Below, piece by piece: positions 51,509 to 59,956 of a stretch of DNA of 64,000 nucleotides. The translations under genes were made by a program, and so were the position numbers. The notes below the pieces were generated by a model. It worked only from the letters and a program-made list of their open reading frames with translations. It made no database searches and had not been told where the DNA came from. The stretch is from Corynebacterium tuberculostearicum (GTDB lineage: Bacteria > Actinomycetota > Actinomycetes > Mycobacteriales > Mycobacteriaceae): contig NZ_CP073096.1 in the NCBI RefSeq assembly GCF_030503735.1, positions 1,798,001 through 1,862,000 on the forward strand. Direction: 5' to 3'. Positions within the stretch are counted from its first letter, which is position 1. Each line of letters starts with the position of its first letter.

Positions 51509-52488
51509 TACAGGGCCTTGATCGGCAGATCGATGCGGTTCAACATGTCCACATCCTTTTCAATCTGCTGGCCCAGGGTGGTCAGGTAGTTGCCGGCGAT
51601 AATGGCGTTGATACCGCCAAGGAGGCCGCGCTCCGTGCCGTCGTCGCCAAGCGAAAGCTCGCGACCACCAGCAAAGCGCAAGGTGGTAGACGGCATAGCC
51701 AAACGGAATGCCGCCACGGCGCGCAGGCCCTCACCCAGCGGAACCAGCGGGCGATCCGCAAACGGGGTGCCTGGGCGCGGGTCAAGGAAGTTCATCGGTA
51801 CCTCGCACGGGTCAATTTCTGCCAGCTGCGCGGCGAATTCGGCACGCTGCTCCAAAGACTCGCCCATGCCGATGATGCCGCCGCAGCACACTTCCATACC
51901 TACCTCGCGCACATAGTCCAGGGTCTGCTTGCGCTCCTCCCAGGTGTGGGTGGTGACCACATTGGGGAAGAAGGAACGGGAGGTCTCCAGGTTGTGGTTA
52001 TAACGCTGCGCGCCCATATCCTTCAGGCGCTGCGCCTGCTCGCGGGTCAGAGTGCCCAGGGAGCAGGAAATCTCGATATCAACGGCATCATTAATCGCGG
52101 CAATCGCCTCGCCCACCTGGTCCAGCAGACGATCGTCCGGGGACTTCACTGCGGCGACGATGCAGAACTCAGTAGCACCGGTCTTGGCGGTCTTCTGCGC
52201 TGCCTCCACCAGTTCAGGGATGTTGAGGCGCACGGCACGCACTGGGGACTCGAAGAGACCGGACTGAGAACAAAAGTGGCAGTCTTCTGGGCAGCCGCCA
52301 GTTTTAATGGAGATAATGCCTTCCACCGATACGTCTGGACCACACCACTTCAGGCGGGTCTGGTGAGCGATATCAGCGATCTCCTCCAATTGGGAATCCG
52401 GAACTTGCAGTACCTGCAATAGCTCTTCCTGGTTGAGGCCTTTGCCTTGCTCCAGGGCTTTTTCACGGGCGATGTCAACGATACTCAT
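51508..52488 (-). CDS. bioB: Biotin synthase
   Basis: A 326-residue radical-SAM enzyme. CPEDCHFC (CxxxCxxC, about residues 62-69) binds the 4Fe-4S cluster; [16 protein letters not shown] and FLDPRPGTP are conserved BioB motifs, and the conserved Asn/Arg positions are in place. It inserts sulfur into dethiobiotin to make biotin. The gene is coupled to bsaP and its promoter carries a BioQ-like operator. No other biotin genes are nearby. Confidence 0.95.
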   Translation of the reverse strand: MSIVDIAREKALEQGKGLNQEELLQVLQVPDSQLEEIADIAHQTRLKWCGPDVSVEGIISIKTGGCPEDCHFCSQSGLFESPVRAVRLNIPELVEAAQKTAKTGATEFCIVAAVKSPDDRLLDQVGEAIAAINDAVDIEISCSLGTLTREQAQRLKDMGAQRYNHNLETSRSFFPNVVTTHTWEERKQTLDYVREVGMEVCCGGIIGMGESLEQRAEFAAQLAEIDPCEVPMNFLDPRPGTPFADRPLVPLGEGLRAVAAFRLAMPSTTLRFAGGRELSLGDDGTERGLLGGINAIIAGNYLTTLGQQIEKDVDMLNRIDLPIKAL

Positions 52489-52504
52489 GGTGCTAAACCC
52501 TACT

Positions 52505-52517
52505 TGAACAGCGTTCA
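52505..52517 (-). promoter_or_regulatory. BioQ-like operator of bioB
   Basis: TGAACAGCGTTCA is a perfect 13-bp inverted repeat (TGAAC-N3-GTTCA), close to the corynebacterial BioQ site TGAAC-N3-GTTAC. It is 17-29 bases before the bioB ATG; on the minus strand TAGGGT just downstream of it could be the -10 box, so binding would block transcription. Confidence 0.7.
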
Positions 52518-52566
52518 GGTTTGGCTAAAACCGCATATGATTTTGTACGGAACTACCCTCAGGGGC

Positions 52567-53877
52567 ATGACGCTTTATGATGACACCCTCTCCCTCCTCC
52601 AAGAACTTATCCGCAATGCCTGCGTAAACGACCTCACGCCGGATTCCGGCCACGAGGTGCGCAATGCGGATAGTCTGGAGAAATTCTTCGCGGGCGAAGA
52701 CGTACAGATTGAGCGCTTCGAATCCCACCCAGGTCGCGTTTCCATCGTCGTGACCGTCCCCGGCGATCCAGAAAAGGAACCGCTCACCCTCATGGGGCAC
52801 ACGGACGTCGTCCCCGTCGACGAGCCCAAGTGGACCAAACCGCCCTTCGAGGCACTCATCGAGGACGGCAAACTCTACGGGCGCGGTTCCGTAGACATGC
52901 TGTTTATTACCGCCACCATGGCAGCGGTTACCCGCGAGGTCGCCCGCGCCGGTAACACGGGCGGCACCCTCGCCTTTGTGGGTATGGCCGATGAGGAGGC
53001 CCGCGGCGGGCTCGGCGTGCGCTTTATGTCCGAGAACCACCCCGATGCCTTTTCGTGGAAGAACTGCTTGTCCGAAACCGGCGGCAGCCACCTGCCCGGC
53101 GCGGTGGGCTTCAACGTGGGCGAAAAGGGCGCCGGCCAGCGCCGCCTGCACGTGCATGGCGATGCCGGCCATGGCTCGACCCCGTATGGCAAGGACTTTG
53201 CCATCGTGAAAATTGGTGAGGTAGCCCGCCGCATCGCCGCCGCTGAGCCGCCCACAGCCTCCAATGAAATCTGGGAGGGCTTCGTGCGCACCTTCAAGTT
53301 TGATCCCCAGACCGAGCAGGAGCTTATCGACGGCACCGGTGACTACTCCAAGTTCGGCAACCTCGACGCCTACGCGCACGCCTTTAGCCATACCACCATC
53401 GCCGAGACCGTCCTGCGCGCCGGCGGCGCCATCAACGTGTTGCCTTCACATGCCTACCTGGAAATGGACGTGCGCCCCTTCCCCGGCCAGACCCAGGAGG
53501 ATCTGGATGACTTCCTGCGCAACGCGCTTGGAGACATGGCCGATGAGGTAGAAATCGAACACCTCATTACTGAAGATGCCACCCAATCCTCCACCGATAC
53601 CGAGCTGTGGCGCGCCATTGAGGCCACCTCCAAGGAATTCTTCCCCGACAAAGCCGTTGTCCCTGTTCACGCCACCGGCGGCTCGGACCTGCGCTTCGCC
53701 CGACGCAAGGGTGGCAATGCCTATGGCTTTGCCATGCACGCCGAGGGCCGCGATATGGCCAGCGCCAATTCCCAGCTGCACAGCCACGACGAGCACCTTT
53801 ACTTGGAGGACCTCGAGCTCACCGTGCGCGCCTACCGCAGCCTGGTCAATCGCTTCCTAGGCCTGTCACAGGCATAA
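52567..53877 (+). CDS. M20-family metallopeptidase (dipeptidase/deacetylase type)
   Basis: A 436-residue enzyme. MGHTDVVPVDEPKWTKPPFE carries the first zinc ligand, GRGSVDM the bridging Asp, MADEEARGG the catalytic Glu-Glu, and SHDEHLY a late His ligand. A dimerisation domain (about residues 190-300) sits in the middle. It probably hydrolyses dipeptides or N-acyl amino acids. The ATG at 52567 is chosen because the M20 domain begins there; a longer frame to 52447 would run through the bioB promoter. Confidence 0.87.
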   Translation: MTLYDDTLSLLQELIRNACVNDLTPDSGHEVRNADSLEKFFAGEDVQIERFESHPGRVSIVVTVPGDPEKEPLTLMGHTDVVPVDEPKWTKPPFEALIEDGKLYGRGSVDMLFITATMAAVTREVARAGNTGGTLAFVGMADEEARGGLGVRFMSENHPDAFSWKNCLSETGGSHLPGAVGFNVGEKGAGQRRLHVHGDAGHGSTPYGKDFAIVKIGEVARRIAAAEPPTASNEIWEGFVRTFKFDPQTEQELIDGTGDYSKFGNLDAYAHAFSHTTIAETVLRAGGAINVLPSHAYLEMDVRPFPGQTQEDLDDFLRNALGDMADEVEIEHLITEDATQSSTDTELWRAIEATSKEFFPDKAVVPVHATGGSDLRFARRKGGNAYGFAMHAEGRDMASANSQLHSHDEHLYLEDLELTVRAYRSLVNRFLGLSQA

Positions 53878-53890
53878 CAAGTGTGGCAAG

Positions 53891-54454
53891 ATGTCTGGCA
53901 TGAGCTTTGCACGTAAGTCCGCGCTGCTATCTGCAGCTACCGCCCTGACCGTAACCCTCGCCGCCCCTGCCGCTGCCCATGCCGACGCCGTTGATAACCT
54001 CCTCGCCAAGATGCCTGCCGGCCAGATTTCCTGCTCCCAGGCCAAGCAGTACTGGACCAACTCCGCTGATTACAACCAGAAGAAGTCCCAGGCCCTCGCC
54101 GTTGCCACCGTGCACCCACGCGGCAACGAGGTCCGCGACGCCATCGGCCGCATGGACGAAGCTATTGCCCGCTGTGGCCTAAACGGCACCACTGGCCAGG
54201 GCAAGCCGGTCAACACTGGCGGCCAACGCGGCAATGCTCCCGCACCAAAGCCGGCTCCGGCACCGGCGCCAGCCAAGAACGCCAAGGTCATCGAGCTGGG
54301 TACCATCCCGGGCCAGCCGACTGTCGACGTCCCCTTCTTGGGCCAGACCTTCCGCATCCCGGATGCGGCCAAGATTGCCCAAAACGCTGTATCTCAGTTC
54401 CAGCTGCCGCAGATTCCGCAAATCCAGCAGCTACAGCAGCTGTCTTCTTTCTAG
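53891..54454 (+). CDS. Secreted protein with Pro/Ala-rich linker, unknown function
   Basis: A 187-residue exported protein. The signal peptide (FARKSALLSAATALTVTLAA ending AAHADA) is clear. The mature domain has two cysteines (ISCSQAKQYW and IARCGLNG), probably one disulfide, followed by a linker of Pro-Ala repeats (APAPKPAPAPAPAKNAK) and a C-terminal segment ending in Gln/Leu-rich repeats (QLPQIPQIQQLQQLSSF). Such proteins are common in mycolic-acid bacteria. The function is unknown. It is 13 bases after the M20 gene. Confidence 0.75.
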   Translation: MSGMSFARKSALLSAATALTVTLAAPAAAHADAVDNLLAKMPAGQISCSQAKQYWTNSADYNQKKSQALAVATVHPRGNEVRDAIGRMDEAIARCGLNGTTGQGKPVNTGGQRGNAPAPKPAPAPAPAKNAKVIELGTIPGQPTVDVPFLGQTFRIPDAAKIAQNAVSQFQLPQIPQIQQLQQLSSF

Positions 54455-54756
54455 CGGTCTAGCTGAAAATAGATCCCGGCATGCGCGCTGCAGCCGGGAT
54501 TAAATTTATGCCCGCAGTGGGGACAGGCAGGCGCGGCGGCATAAGCGTGGTAGTTCATTTCGGTGCGGCAGGCGCCGCAGAGGACCGAGGGGGCGTCGAC
54601 AAGCATGGGCCCAAACTCATGGTCAGTGAGCTCGGCGTGGCACAGCGCGCAAGCAAAATACTTCCCGCAGCTGGCGCACTTATTGGCCACCACGTCCAGC
54701 GGGGAATGCCAATGCTTGCACCGGCCTTGCGCATCAATCGCGCCGTGAATCTTCAT
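54451..54756 (-). CDS. CHY-type zinc-finger protein
   Basis: A 101-residue protein with four Cys-x2-Cys pairs and histidines: NKCASCGKYFACALCHAELT, DHEFGPM, VLCGACRTEMNYHAY and PACPHCGHKFNPGCSAH. This matches the CHY zinc finger, found alone in many bacteria with unknown function. Start at ATG 54756; it overlaps the 3' end of the upstream membrane-protein gene by 23 bases, so they are coupled. Confidence 0.85.
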   Translation of the reverse strand: MKIHGAIDAQGRCKHWHSPLDVVANKCASCGKYFACALCHAELTDHEFGPMLVDAPSVLCGACRTEMNYHAYAAAPACPHCGHKFNPGCSAHAGIYFQLDR

Positions 54757-55573
54757 GGCCGTCAGCATACGCGCCACCCTGTTGCCACTGCTGCTTCTTT
54801 TCTTCAGACTTCTTAGCATTGCGCACTGCCTGAATGCCCACCACAATGGCAATGATGATCGGAACCCACACCTTGCTGTAGTCCATCAAGAATACGAGCC
54901 AATCGGGCGGATCAATGTCAATATTGAGGTCAATATTCGGCACGGGCAGCTCAATCTGCGGCAACTCCGGCACCGGGAGCGCGATATCCGGCAGGTCGAT
55001 ATCCGGCAGCTCCCAGTCCGGCAGTAACCGGGCCAAGATGCGGCTAATGATCGGGCCGAGCACAATCACGCCAATGGCCCAGCCGGACTTTCCCAGGCCA
55101 CCCAAAAGCGGATACAGCACCCGCTTGAAGGAGCTTTCCTCCATGGCCTTGCGGCGCTTTTCTCCCAATGAGCCGGCCGGCGGATCGAGGGCGACTGCCT
55201 CCTCGCCATTGCGGTAGTACACATCTAAAAGCTCGCCAAAAGGAGAGGCTTGGATATCTAGGTAAGGCTTGGTCCGCGGTGCGGAGTTCTCGAGCAGGGT
55301 GAGGTCTTTTTCAATCTTCTTTTTAAGCGAATACCGACCCGCACGCGGCCGATCGTGTCGGCTGCGTACCTGACCGTTCACCACAATCTGCAGGCGTGGG
55401 CTGGGATTCTTCCGCCACAGCTGAAGGCGCTTCGACAGCGAAGCATCGCCTGGCACCGGGGTATAGTCCTTCGCCTTTTTTGGCCACTCACCTAGCTCAG
55501 CGAACTCGGCATCGTATCCGCGCTGCACCTCAATGGTGCCCACCTCGGGGTGTTCTAGGCGCCACGTCTCCAT
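54734..55573 (-). CDS. Membrane protein with LPxIxLP repeats
   Basis: A 279-residue protein. The N-terminal soluble domain (METWRLEHPEVGTIEVQRGY to about residue 150) is followed by a hydrophobic helix (IGVIVLGPIISRILARLL), a Pro-Ile-Leu repeat (LPDWELPDIDLPDIALPVPE and LPQIELPVPNIDLNID), a second helix (VWVPIIIAIVVGIQAV) and a basic tail. The repeats have a roughly 4-7 residue period. No family recognised. It overlaps the next membrane-protein gene by one base. Confidence 0.7.
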   Translation of the reverse strand: METWRLEHPEVGTIEVQRGYDAEFAELGEWPKKAKDYTPVPGDASLSKRLQLWRKNPSPRLQIVVNGQVRSRHDRPRAGRYSLKKKIEKDLTLLENSAPRTKPYLDIQASPFGELLDVYYRNGEEAVALDPPAGSLGEKRRKAMEESSFKRVLYPLLGGLGKSGWAIGVIVLGPIISRILARLLPDWELPDIDLPDIALPVPELPQIELPVPNIDLNIDIDPPDWLVFLMDYSKVWVPIIIAIVVGIQAVRNAKKSEEKKQQWQQGGAYADGHEDSRRD

Positions 55574-55938
55574 TAGCTCTTCCCCGCCTTGGAGCCCACC
55601 ACTGCACCCAGCTTGCTCGCGGCCCATGCCAGAAAGACAAGCACCGGGAGGTAAATCCACGTTCCCTCATTGAAATACAGGGACATGGCGGCAAAATAGG
55701 CCAGGCCTGCCACACTGAAGATGGTCCAGGAGGCGCGGAAAGTGGCGCCGTCGACAAGAGCAATGATCACCGTCAGCACGGCCATGAGGATAAGCAGGGC
55801 AAGGCCGGAGACAAGGTGATAGATGGCGGGCGGCAGTCCAACGAAGACCGCGACCATGGCGATGGGCGCCCACCATTGCCACCAGACGCGGCTGGGCTCG
55901 TCTTTCGTTTCCGCTTCTTCTTCTAGCTCCTCAAACAC
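55573..55938 (-). CDS. Four-helix membrane protein of unknown function
   Basis: A 121-residue protein with an acidic start (MFEELEEEAETKDEPSRVW) and four hydrophobic segments (APIAMVAVFVGLPPAIYHLV, LALLILMAVLTVIIALV, IFSVAGLAYFAAMSLYF, WIYLPVLVFLAWAASKLG). First gene of a three-gene minus-strand operon with the LPxIxLP protein and the CHY protein. No family recognised. Confidence 0.7.
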   Translation of the reverse strand: MFEELEEEAETKDEPSRVWWQWWAPIAMVAVFVGLPPAIYHLVSGLALLILMAVLTVIIALVDGATFRASWTIFSVAGLAYFAAMSLYFNEGTWIYLPVLVFLAWAASKLGAVVGSKAGKS

Positions 55939-56056
55939 GCACCCAACCTATCACAGGGCTTGGCAGAGCTTATGGGGAAGAAATCCTCCCTATGGCCGGC
56001 TTAATCCTCCCCGCGGAGGATACCGCGCTGAGCAGGGCATACCTAGCGTTGAGTAC

Positions 56057-56491
56057 ATGAAAAGCACACCACTCATCCTCGCGGCGGGCGTGATATTTGG
56101 TGCCATCTACGGCACCAATGCGCTCCTGCCAGACATGTATGACAACCCCACCTCTGAGGTGCAGGCCGGCCAGGCCCGCATCCCCGGATTATCCTGCACG
56201 GAGGAAGAAGGCTCCACCGGCAGTGAACCACGCTGGGACTGTGACGGCACCCAGATCCGCGCTAAAGAAGTCGGCGTACAGGACAAAGACCAAGCCACCC
56301 GACGCTACCTCCGGGCAATGGGTGAAGGTACGGCCATGCCGGAAGGAGACATCGACCGTGACGGGGATAAGCGCACGCTTAGCGATGGCGACCTCGTAGC
56401 CATCAGCGTCGAGGGCGATGGCCCCACCACGTTCCTCTCCCTGCGCGGACCGCGGGCTGAAGAACTTGCCCAGGAGGTAGAAAAGGCATGA
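56057..56491 (+). CDS. Small membrane-anchored exported protein
   Basis: A 144-residue protein: an uncleaved signal anchor (STPLILAAGVIFGAIYGTNA) and an extracellular acidic domain with two cysteines (GLSCTEEEGS and RWDCDGTQ). ATG at 56057. Its last four bases overlap the PrsW-like protease gene (ATGA), so the two are translationally coupled and may act together, possibly as substrate or inhibitor; this is inference. Confidence 0.65.
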   Translation: MKSTPLILAAGVIFGAIYGTNALLPDMYDNPTSEVQAGQARIPGLSCTEEEGSTGSEPRWDCDGTQIRAKEVGVQDKDQATRRYLRAMGEGTAMPEGDIDRDGDKRTLSDGDLVAISVEGDGPTTFLSLRGPRAEELAQEVEKA

Positions 56492-57288
56492 AGAATCTAT
56501 ACTGGCTATCAATAGCTTTCGGCCTGGTAGTTTCCGGCTTTTTCTTGGCCGATCGCCGGTTTACCGAGGTTGGGCTCATCGGTGCGCTCATCTGCGCTGG
56601 CCTGACACTCGGTCTGGGATTCTGGTGGTTTAGGCCGCGGCCGATATGGCAAGGCATCCTGTGGGGTGCGCTCGCCCCGCCGGTGGTGGTTAGCCTCGAC
56701 AATCAGATGGTGGGAATCTCGGACAAGCTGGGGATCACCCACCTAGACGCGGCCTTCCACTCACCACTTCCGGAAGAAACCATCAAGCTCCTCGGCGTTG
56801 TCATTATTATTGCAGCCTTCAAGAACGTGCGGCATCCCTACCAAGCCGCCGCGATCGGAATGGCGGTAGGCCTTGGTTTTGACGCCATGGAAAATATTCC
56901 ATTCCTCCTGGGCGCGACCATCAATAACCTGGATGGCGATCTCTGGGGCGCCGTTATTACCGGTACCGGGCGAATCCTCACTGGTGCCTTTAGCCATGCA
57001 GTGTATACGGGGGTTGCGGCGTGGGGCGTCGGCAAGCTCTACGCGGGGGCACGCCACGGATACTGGCAGGTGGCCGGATTCTGGCTGGCCGCTATCGCCC
57101 TGCATACCCTGTTCAATGCCTCGCTGATCATTACGGGTGATTGGCCGGTGACCTTTTTCCTTACCGCTCTCATTACGTGGACACTGATTATCTGGGGCCT
57201 GCGTTTCATACGCAAGCAAGAGAAGAAATATGCGGCACAAAAAAGCGAAACTACTCTACCCACCAAGGATCCAGAATATAGCTCTTGA
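56488..57288 (+). CDS. PrsW-family intramembrane metalloprotease
   Basis: A 266-residue membrane protein with about eight hydrophobic segments. The three family motifs are visible: SPLPEETIKLLG (EExxK), GLGFDAMENIPF (FxxxEN) and GAFSHAVYTG plus LHTLFNAS (His ligands). PrsW cleaves membrane-bound anti-sigma factors in Bacillus. The natural substrate here is unknown; the coupled small membrane protein upstream is a candidate. Confidence 0.85.
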   Translation: MKNLYWLSIAFGLVVSGFFLADRRFTEVGLIGALICAGLTLGLGFWWFRPRPIWQGILWGALAPPVVVSLDNQMVGISDKLGITHLDAAFHSPLPEETIKLLGVVIIIAAFKNVRHPYQAAAIGMAVGLGFDAMENIPFLLGATINNLDGDLWGAVITGTGRILTGAFSHAVYTGVAAWGVGKLYAGARHGYWQVAGFWLAAIALHTLFNASLIITGDWPVTFFLTALITWTLIIWGLRFIRKQEKKYAAQKSETTLPTKDPEYSS

Positions 57289-57383
57289 GCTGTGTAAATA
57301 CGAAGGAAGAGGCTCGTGTCCGAGGGGTGTTATAAGGTGTGAATCGTACACAAGTTCACACGATTATTTAGGTACGATGCGCC

Positions 57384-58580
57384 ATGGAAGAACCCTACTT
57401 TTCCACGACCAACACCGACGACCCCACCACACGCTTAGCCTTTGAGATGCGAAAAGCGGAATACGAGTTCTGGGTAAACCAAGTCCCAGATCTCGATTCT
57501 GATTTCGAATTAGTCACCAACTCCCTCTACCGCACCACCGGCGTCAATGAAGGCCGGATTGGCCATATCCTCATGGCGCTGCACCGCTTGGAGGAGCTGC
57601 CTGAGCTCCAAGCGCTGCAGCACCGTCTCTATCACTTGGACCTCGACCGGATTATTGCCATCAATAAGTCGCTCAACCGCTTGGGCAATCCGACGCCAGA
57701 GGTGGTGGCGCGCATCGATGAGCAGCTCACCGCCTACCTCACCCCTACCCGGCCGAACCAGGCCATGCGTACGCAGGCGCAGATCAAGCGCAAACTCAAC
57801 GAGCTCATCAACCTCGCCGATGACACATTGGCCGTCACCCAGGGCCCCACCCAGCCGCGCTACACCATGGAAAATTGGGGCGATAACACCTCGGCGGTGA
57901 CCTTGAGTGCGGACCCGGCGGTTATCGCGAGCGTCGATAAGTGCGTCCGGCAGACCGCGCTGGAGCTAGATTGCTCGCTTGCCGACGCCGCCGTTGCACT
58001 CCTCACCGGCCGTACCCAAGCCCCCGAAATCATCCTCAACGCCTATAAAGCCACCGACGTGCCCAATTCCCCAGCGTTTATTGAATCCGTGGGCTGGCTC
58101 GACCCGGCGCGGTCGAATGCGCTGCCCTACACCAAAATCCGGGAGATGGACCCTAACCACGAGGTCAAGGGCTACGTCACTCCCGCGTCCATGGCTGCGT
58201 ACCTGGAAGGATTTGACGGTACCTGCCGTTATCCCGGCTGCAATCGCCCGGCCACGGCCTGCCAGAAGGATCACCGCATCAACCACGCGGATGGCGGGCC
58301 GACCACCCCGGCAAACCTCGCCTGCTTATGCCAGCACCACCACAATGTGAAGACCGATGGTCGTGCTTTCTACGTCATGGACCCACATACGCGCGACATC
58401 ATCTGGCTTTTTGAGGATGGCACGTGGACAGCCACCGAGCCATCCGGCCCGCTGGCGCCCAAGAACAAAAACTGGGTGCAGACCTTCGCCCAAACCATGA
58501 CCGCCCACCGCGCTCGCGCCTACGAGGAAGCGCAAGCACTCATGCGCCAGCAGAAAACCACCCCTAGGGAGGAGGAATAA
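57384..58580 (+). CDS. DUF222-type HNH-endonuclease-domain protein
   Basis: A 398-residue protein of the actinobacterial DUF222/HNH family: a helical N-terminal part (about residues 1-260) and an HNH nuclease domain (CRYPGCNRPATACQKDHRIN, HADGGPTTPANLACLCQHHH then NVKTDGRAF). These genes are numerous in mycolic-acid bacteria and often called REP13E12-like; the function is unknown. The upstream bases 57337-57361 contain an inverted repeat GTGTGAA/TTCACAC over its promoter. Confidence 0.87.
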   Translation: MEEPYFSTTNTDDPTTRLAFEMRKAEYEFWVNQVPDLDSDFELVTNSLYRTTGVNEGRIGHILMALHRLEELPELQALQHRLYHLDLDRIIAINKSLNRLGNPTPEVVARIDEQLTAYLTPTRPNQAMRTQAQIKRKLNELINLADDTLAVTQGPTQPRYTMENWGDNTSAVTLSADPAVIASVDKCVRQTALELDCSLADAAVALLTGRTQAPEIILNAYKATDVPNSPAFIESVGWLDPARSNALPYTKIREMDPNHEVKGYVTPASMAAYLEGFDGTCRYPGCNRPATACQKDHRINHADGGPTTPANLACLCQHHHNVKTDGRAFYVMDPHTRDIIWLFEDGTWTATEPSGPLAPKNKNWVQTFAQTMTAHRARAYEEAQALMRQQKTTPREEE

Positions 58581-58608
58581 TTCCACCAGCTGCCCTACAG
58601 TGGCTGGC

Positions 58609-59187
58609 ATGACGCAAAATTTATTCACACTGGATGAGCTCGTAATTACCCAGACCAAATCCTTCCTCAATGATCAGTTCATGATCACCGATCTAGACGG
58701 CACTCCTGTGGGCACTATCCTGCAATCCACCAGTCTCAAAGACATGGTGTTTAAATCCTCTCGAAGCTTGGAGGTTGCCATTACGGATGCTGAAGGCAAC
58801 CCGCTACAGACGGCCATGACGATTTCGGATCCGCCGAATTTTCTGCGGGATACCTATGAGGTGCACTTGCCGGGAATCGAAAAGCCCATGGCCGTCATTA
58901 CCAAGCGTTTCTCCATGCTCAAGACAAAGTTGGACTTGACCATGGAGGGCTTTGCCGACGTCGAAATTCACGGCGACTTCTGGGATTGGAATCTTTCCAT
59001 CACTTCAGAAGATCGCCTGCTTGCTGACGTCTCTAACGAATGGACTGGCATGGGTAATTTCTTCATGGGCAAAAACACGTATCGCCTGCGCATCACGCCG
59101 GGCCTCAATGAGCAACATCACGCCGCCATCATCGGCGCCGTGATGAGCATGGATATGCTGCGCACTAAGCAGAAGAACAGCGACTAG
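58609..59187 (+). CDS. LURP-one-related (scramblase-like fold) protein
   Basis: A 192-residue protein of the tubby-like LURP-one fold: LFTLDELVITQTKSFLNDQF, FMITDLDGTPVGTILQSTSL and a regular series of beta strands ending LRITPGLNEQHHAAIIGAVM. It should be soluble or membrane-associated through lipids. Function unknown in bacteria. The ATG at 58609 is preferred over a GTG at 58600. A decayed IS6 copy begins three bases after its stop. Confidence 0.78.
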   Translation: MTQNLFTLDELVITQTKSFLNDQFMITDLDGTPVGTILQSTSLKDMVFKSSRSLEVAITDAEGNPLQTAMTISDPPNFLRDTYEVHLPGIEKPMAVITKRFSMLKTKLDLTMEGFADVEIHGDFWDWNLSITSEDRLLADVSNEWTGMGNFFMGKNTYRLRITPGLNEQHHAAIIGAVMSMDMLRTKQKNSD

Positions 59188-59189
59188 AA

Positions 59190-59917
59190 GGTGTTGTTGC
59201 AAAGTTGGGCGGAGAGCAGCGAAGACTCAGTTTCTCATTCCCTGATGGCCGCTGCGTGTGGGCGTTGTTAGGCCGTCTCGAAGACCCGGTTGACGATCAC
59301 CGCGTCCGGGTTCGGTTGCCCGTAGGCAAACATCACGCCTTGCCCTTTCCGCAATGAGTACATCGCCTCCATCCCTTTCGGCCCGGGGATCCGCTTCAGC
59401 CGACCATGGTCGCCTTCCAGGATGGTGTTGAGGTATTTCACCTGCCGGTGTTCCACTATTGGCAGGCAGATTCCCTCTGACTTCAACTCGGCGATTGCCC
59501 TGGCTAGGGAGGGCGCTTTATCGGTGTTGAACACTCTGGGATACCCGGCTGACGCATTGGATCTGACGGCCTTGGCCAGGAAGCGCTTCACTGCGGCCAC
59601 CTGCCGCCGACCCGGATATAGGTCTCATCCACCCGCCAGGAACTAGCCTGCTAGTCAGGTACCTGCCGGTACCACCGTGTTTGCTTGTCCAGCTCAGGGG
59701 CGTATTTCTGGACCCAGCGGTAGATCGTGGTGTGATCGACCGGCACGCCCCGCTTGGTCATCATTTCCGCCAGATCGCGGTAGCTCACCCCGTAGCGGCA
59801 GTACCACCCACTGCCCACAGAATGATGCCACGGGGAGAAATGACGACCGGAAAAGATACCCATAGCTGTGACTATTTCACGTCACTCTTCCTACTGCCCC
59901 AACTTCGCAACAGCACC
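59190..59917 (-). mobile_element. Decayed IS6-family element with internal deletions
   Basis: Inverted ends GGTGTTGTTGCAAAGTTGGG at 59190-59209 and the complement of GGTGCTGTTGCGAAGTTGGG at 59898-59917 match those of the intact copy at 28778-29620 with one difference each. The element is 728 bp instead of 843 and inverted relative to the intact copy. It stands at the border of the copper locus. Confidence 0.88.
59268..59863 (-). pseudogene. IS6-family transposase, broken
   Basis: The N-terminal piece (IFSGRHFSPWHHSVGSGWYC, then RYGVSYRDLAEMMTKRGVP) ends at a TAG in place of the Trp of DWQASSW (about 59651). The catalytic core between VDETYIRVGG and VAAVKRFLAK lacks about 25 codons, and GPKGMEAMYSL shows a second 14-codon deletion relative to the intact copy. 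Frameshift plus deletions make it inactive. Confidence 0.88.
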
Positions 59918-59956
59918 TTTCAGGGTCATATGGGGGCAATGGAGAGAAGTGGTGGA

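Noticed and set aside
52447..52566. Longer N-terminus for the M20 peptidase
   Set aside because: The extension would translate the bioB promoter and BioQ-like site; the M20 domain begins at the ATG at 52567.
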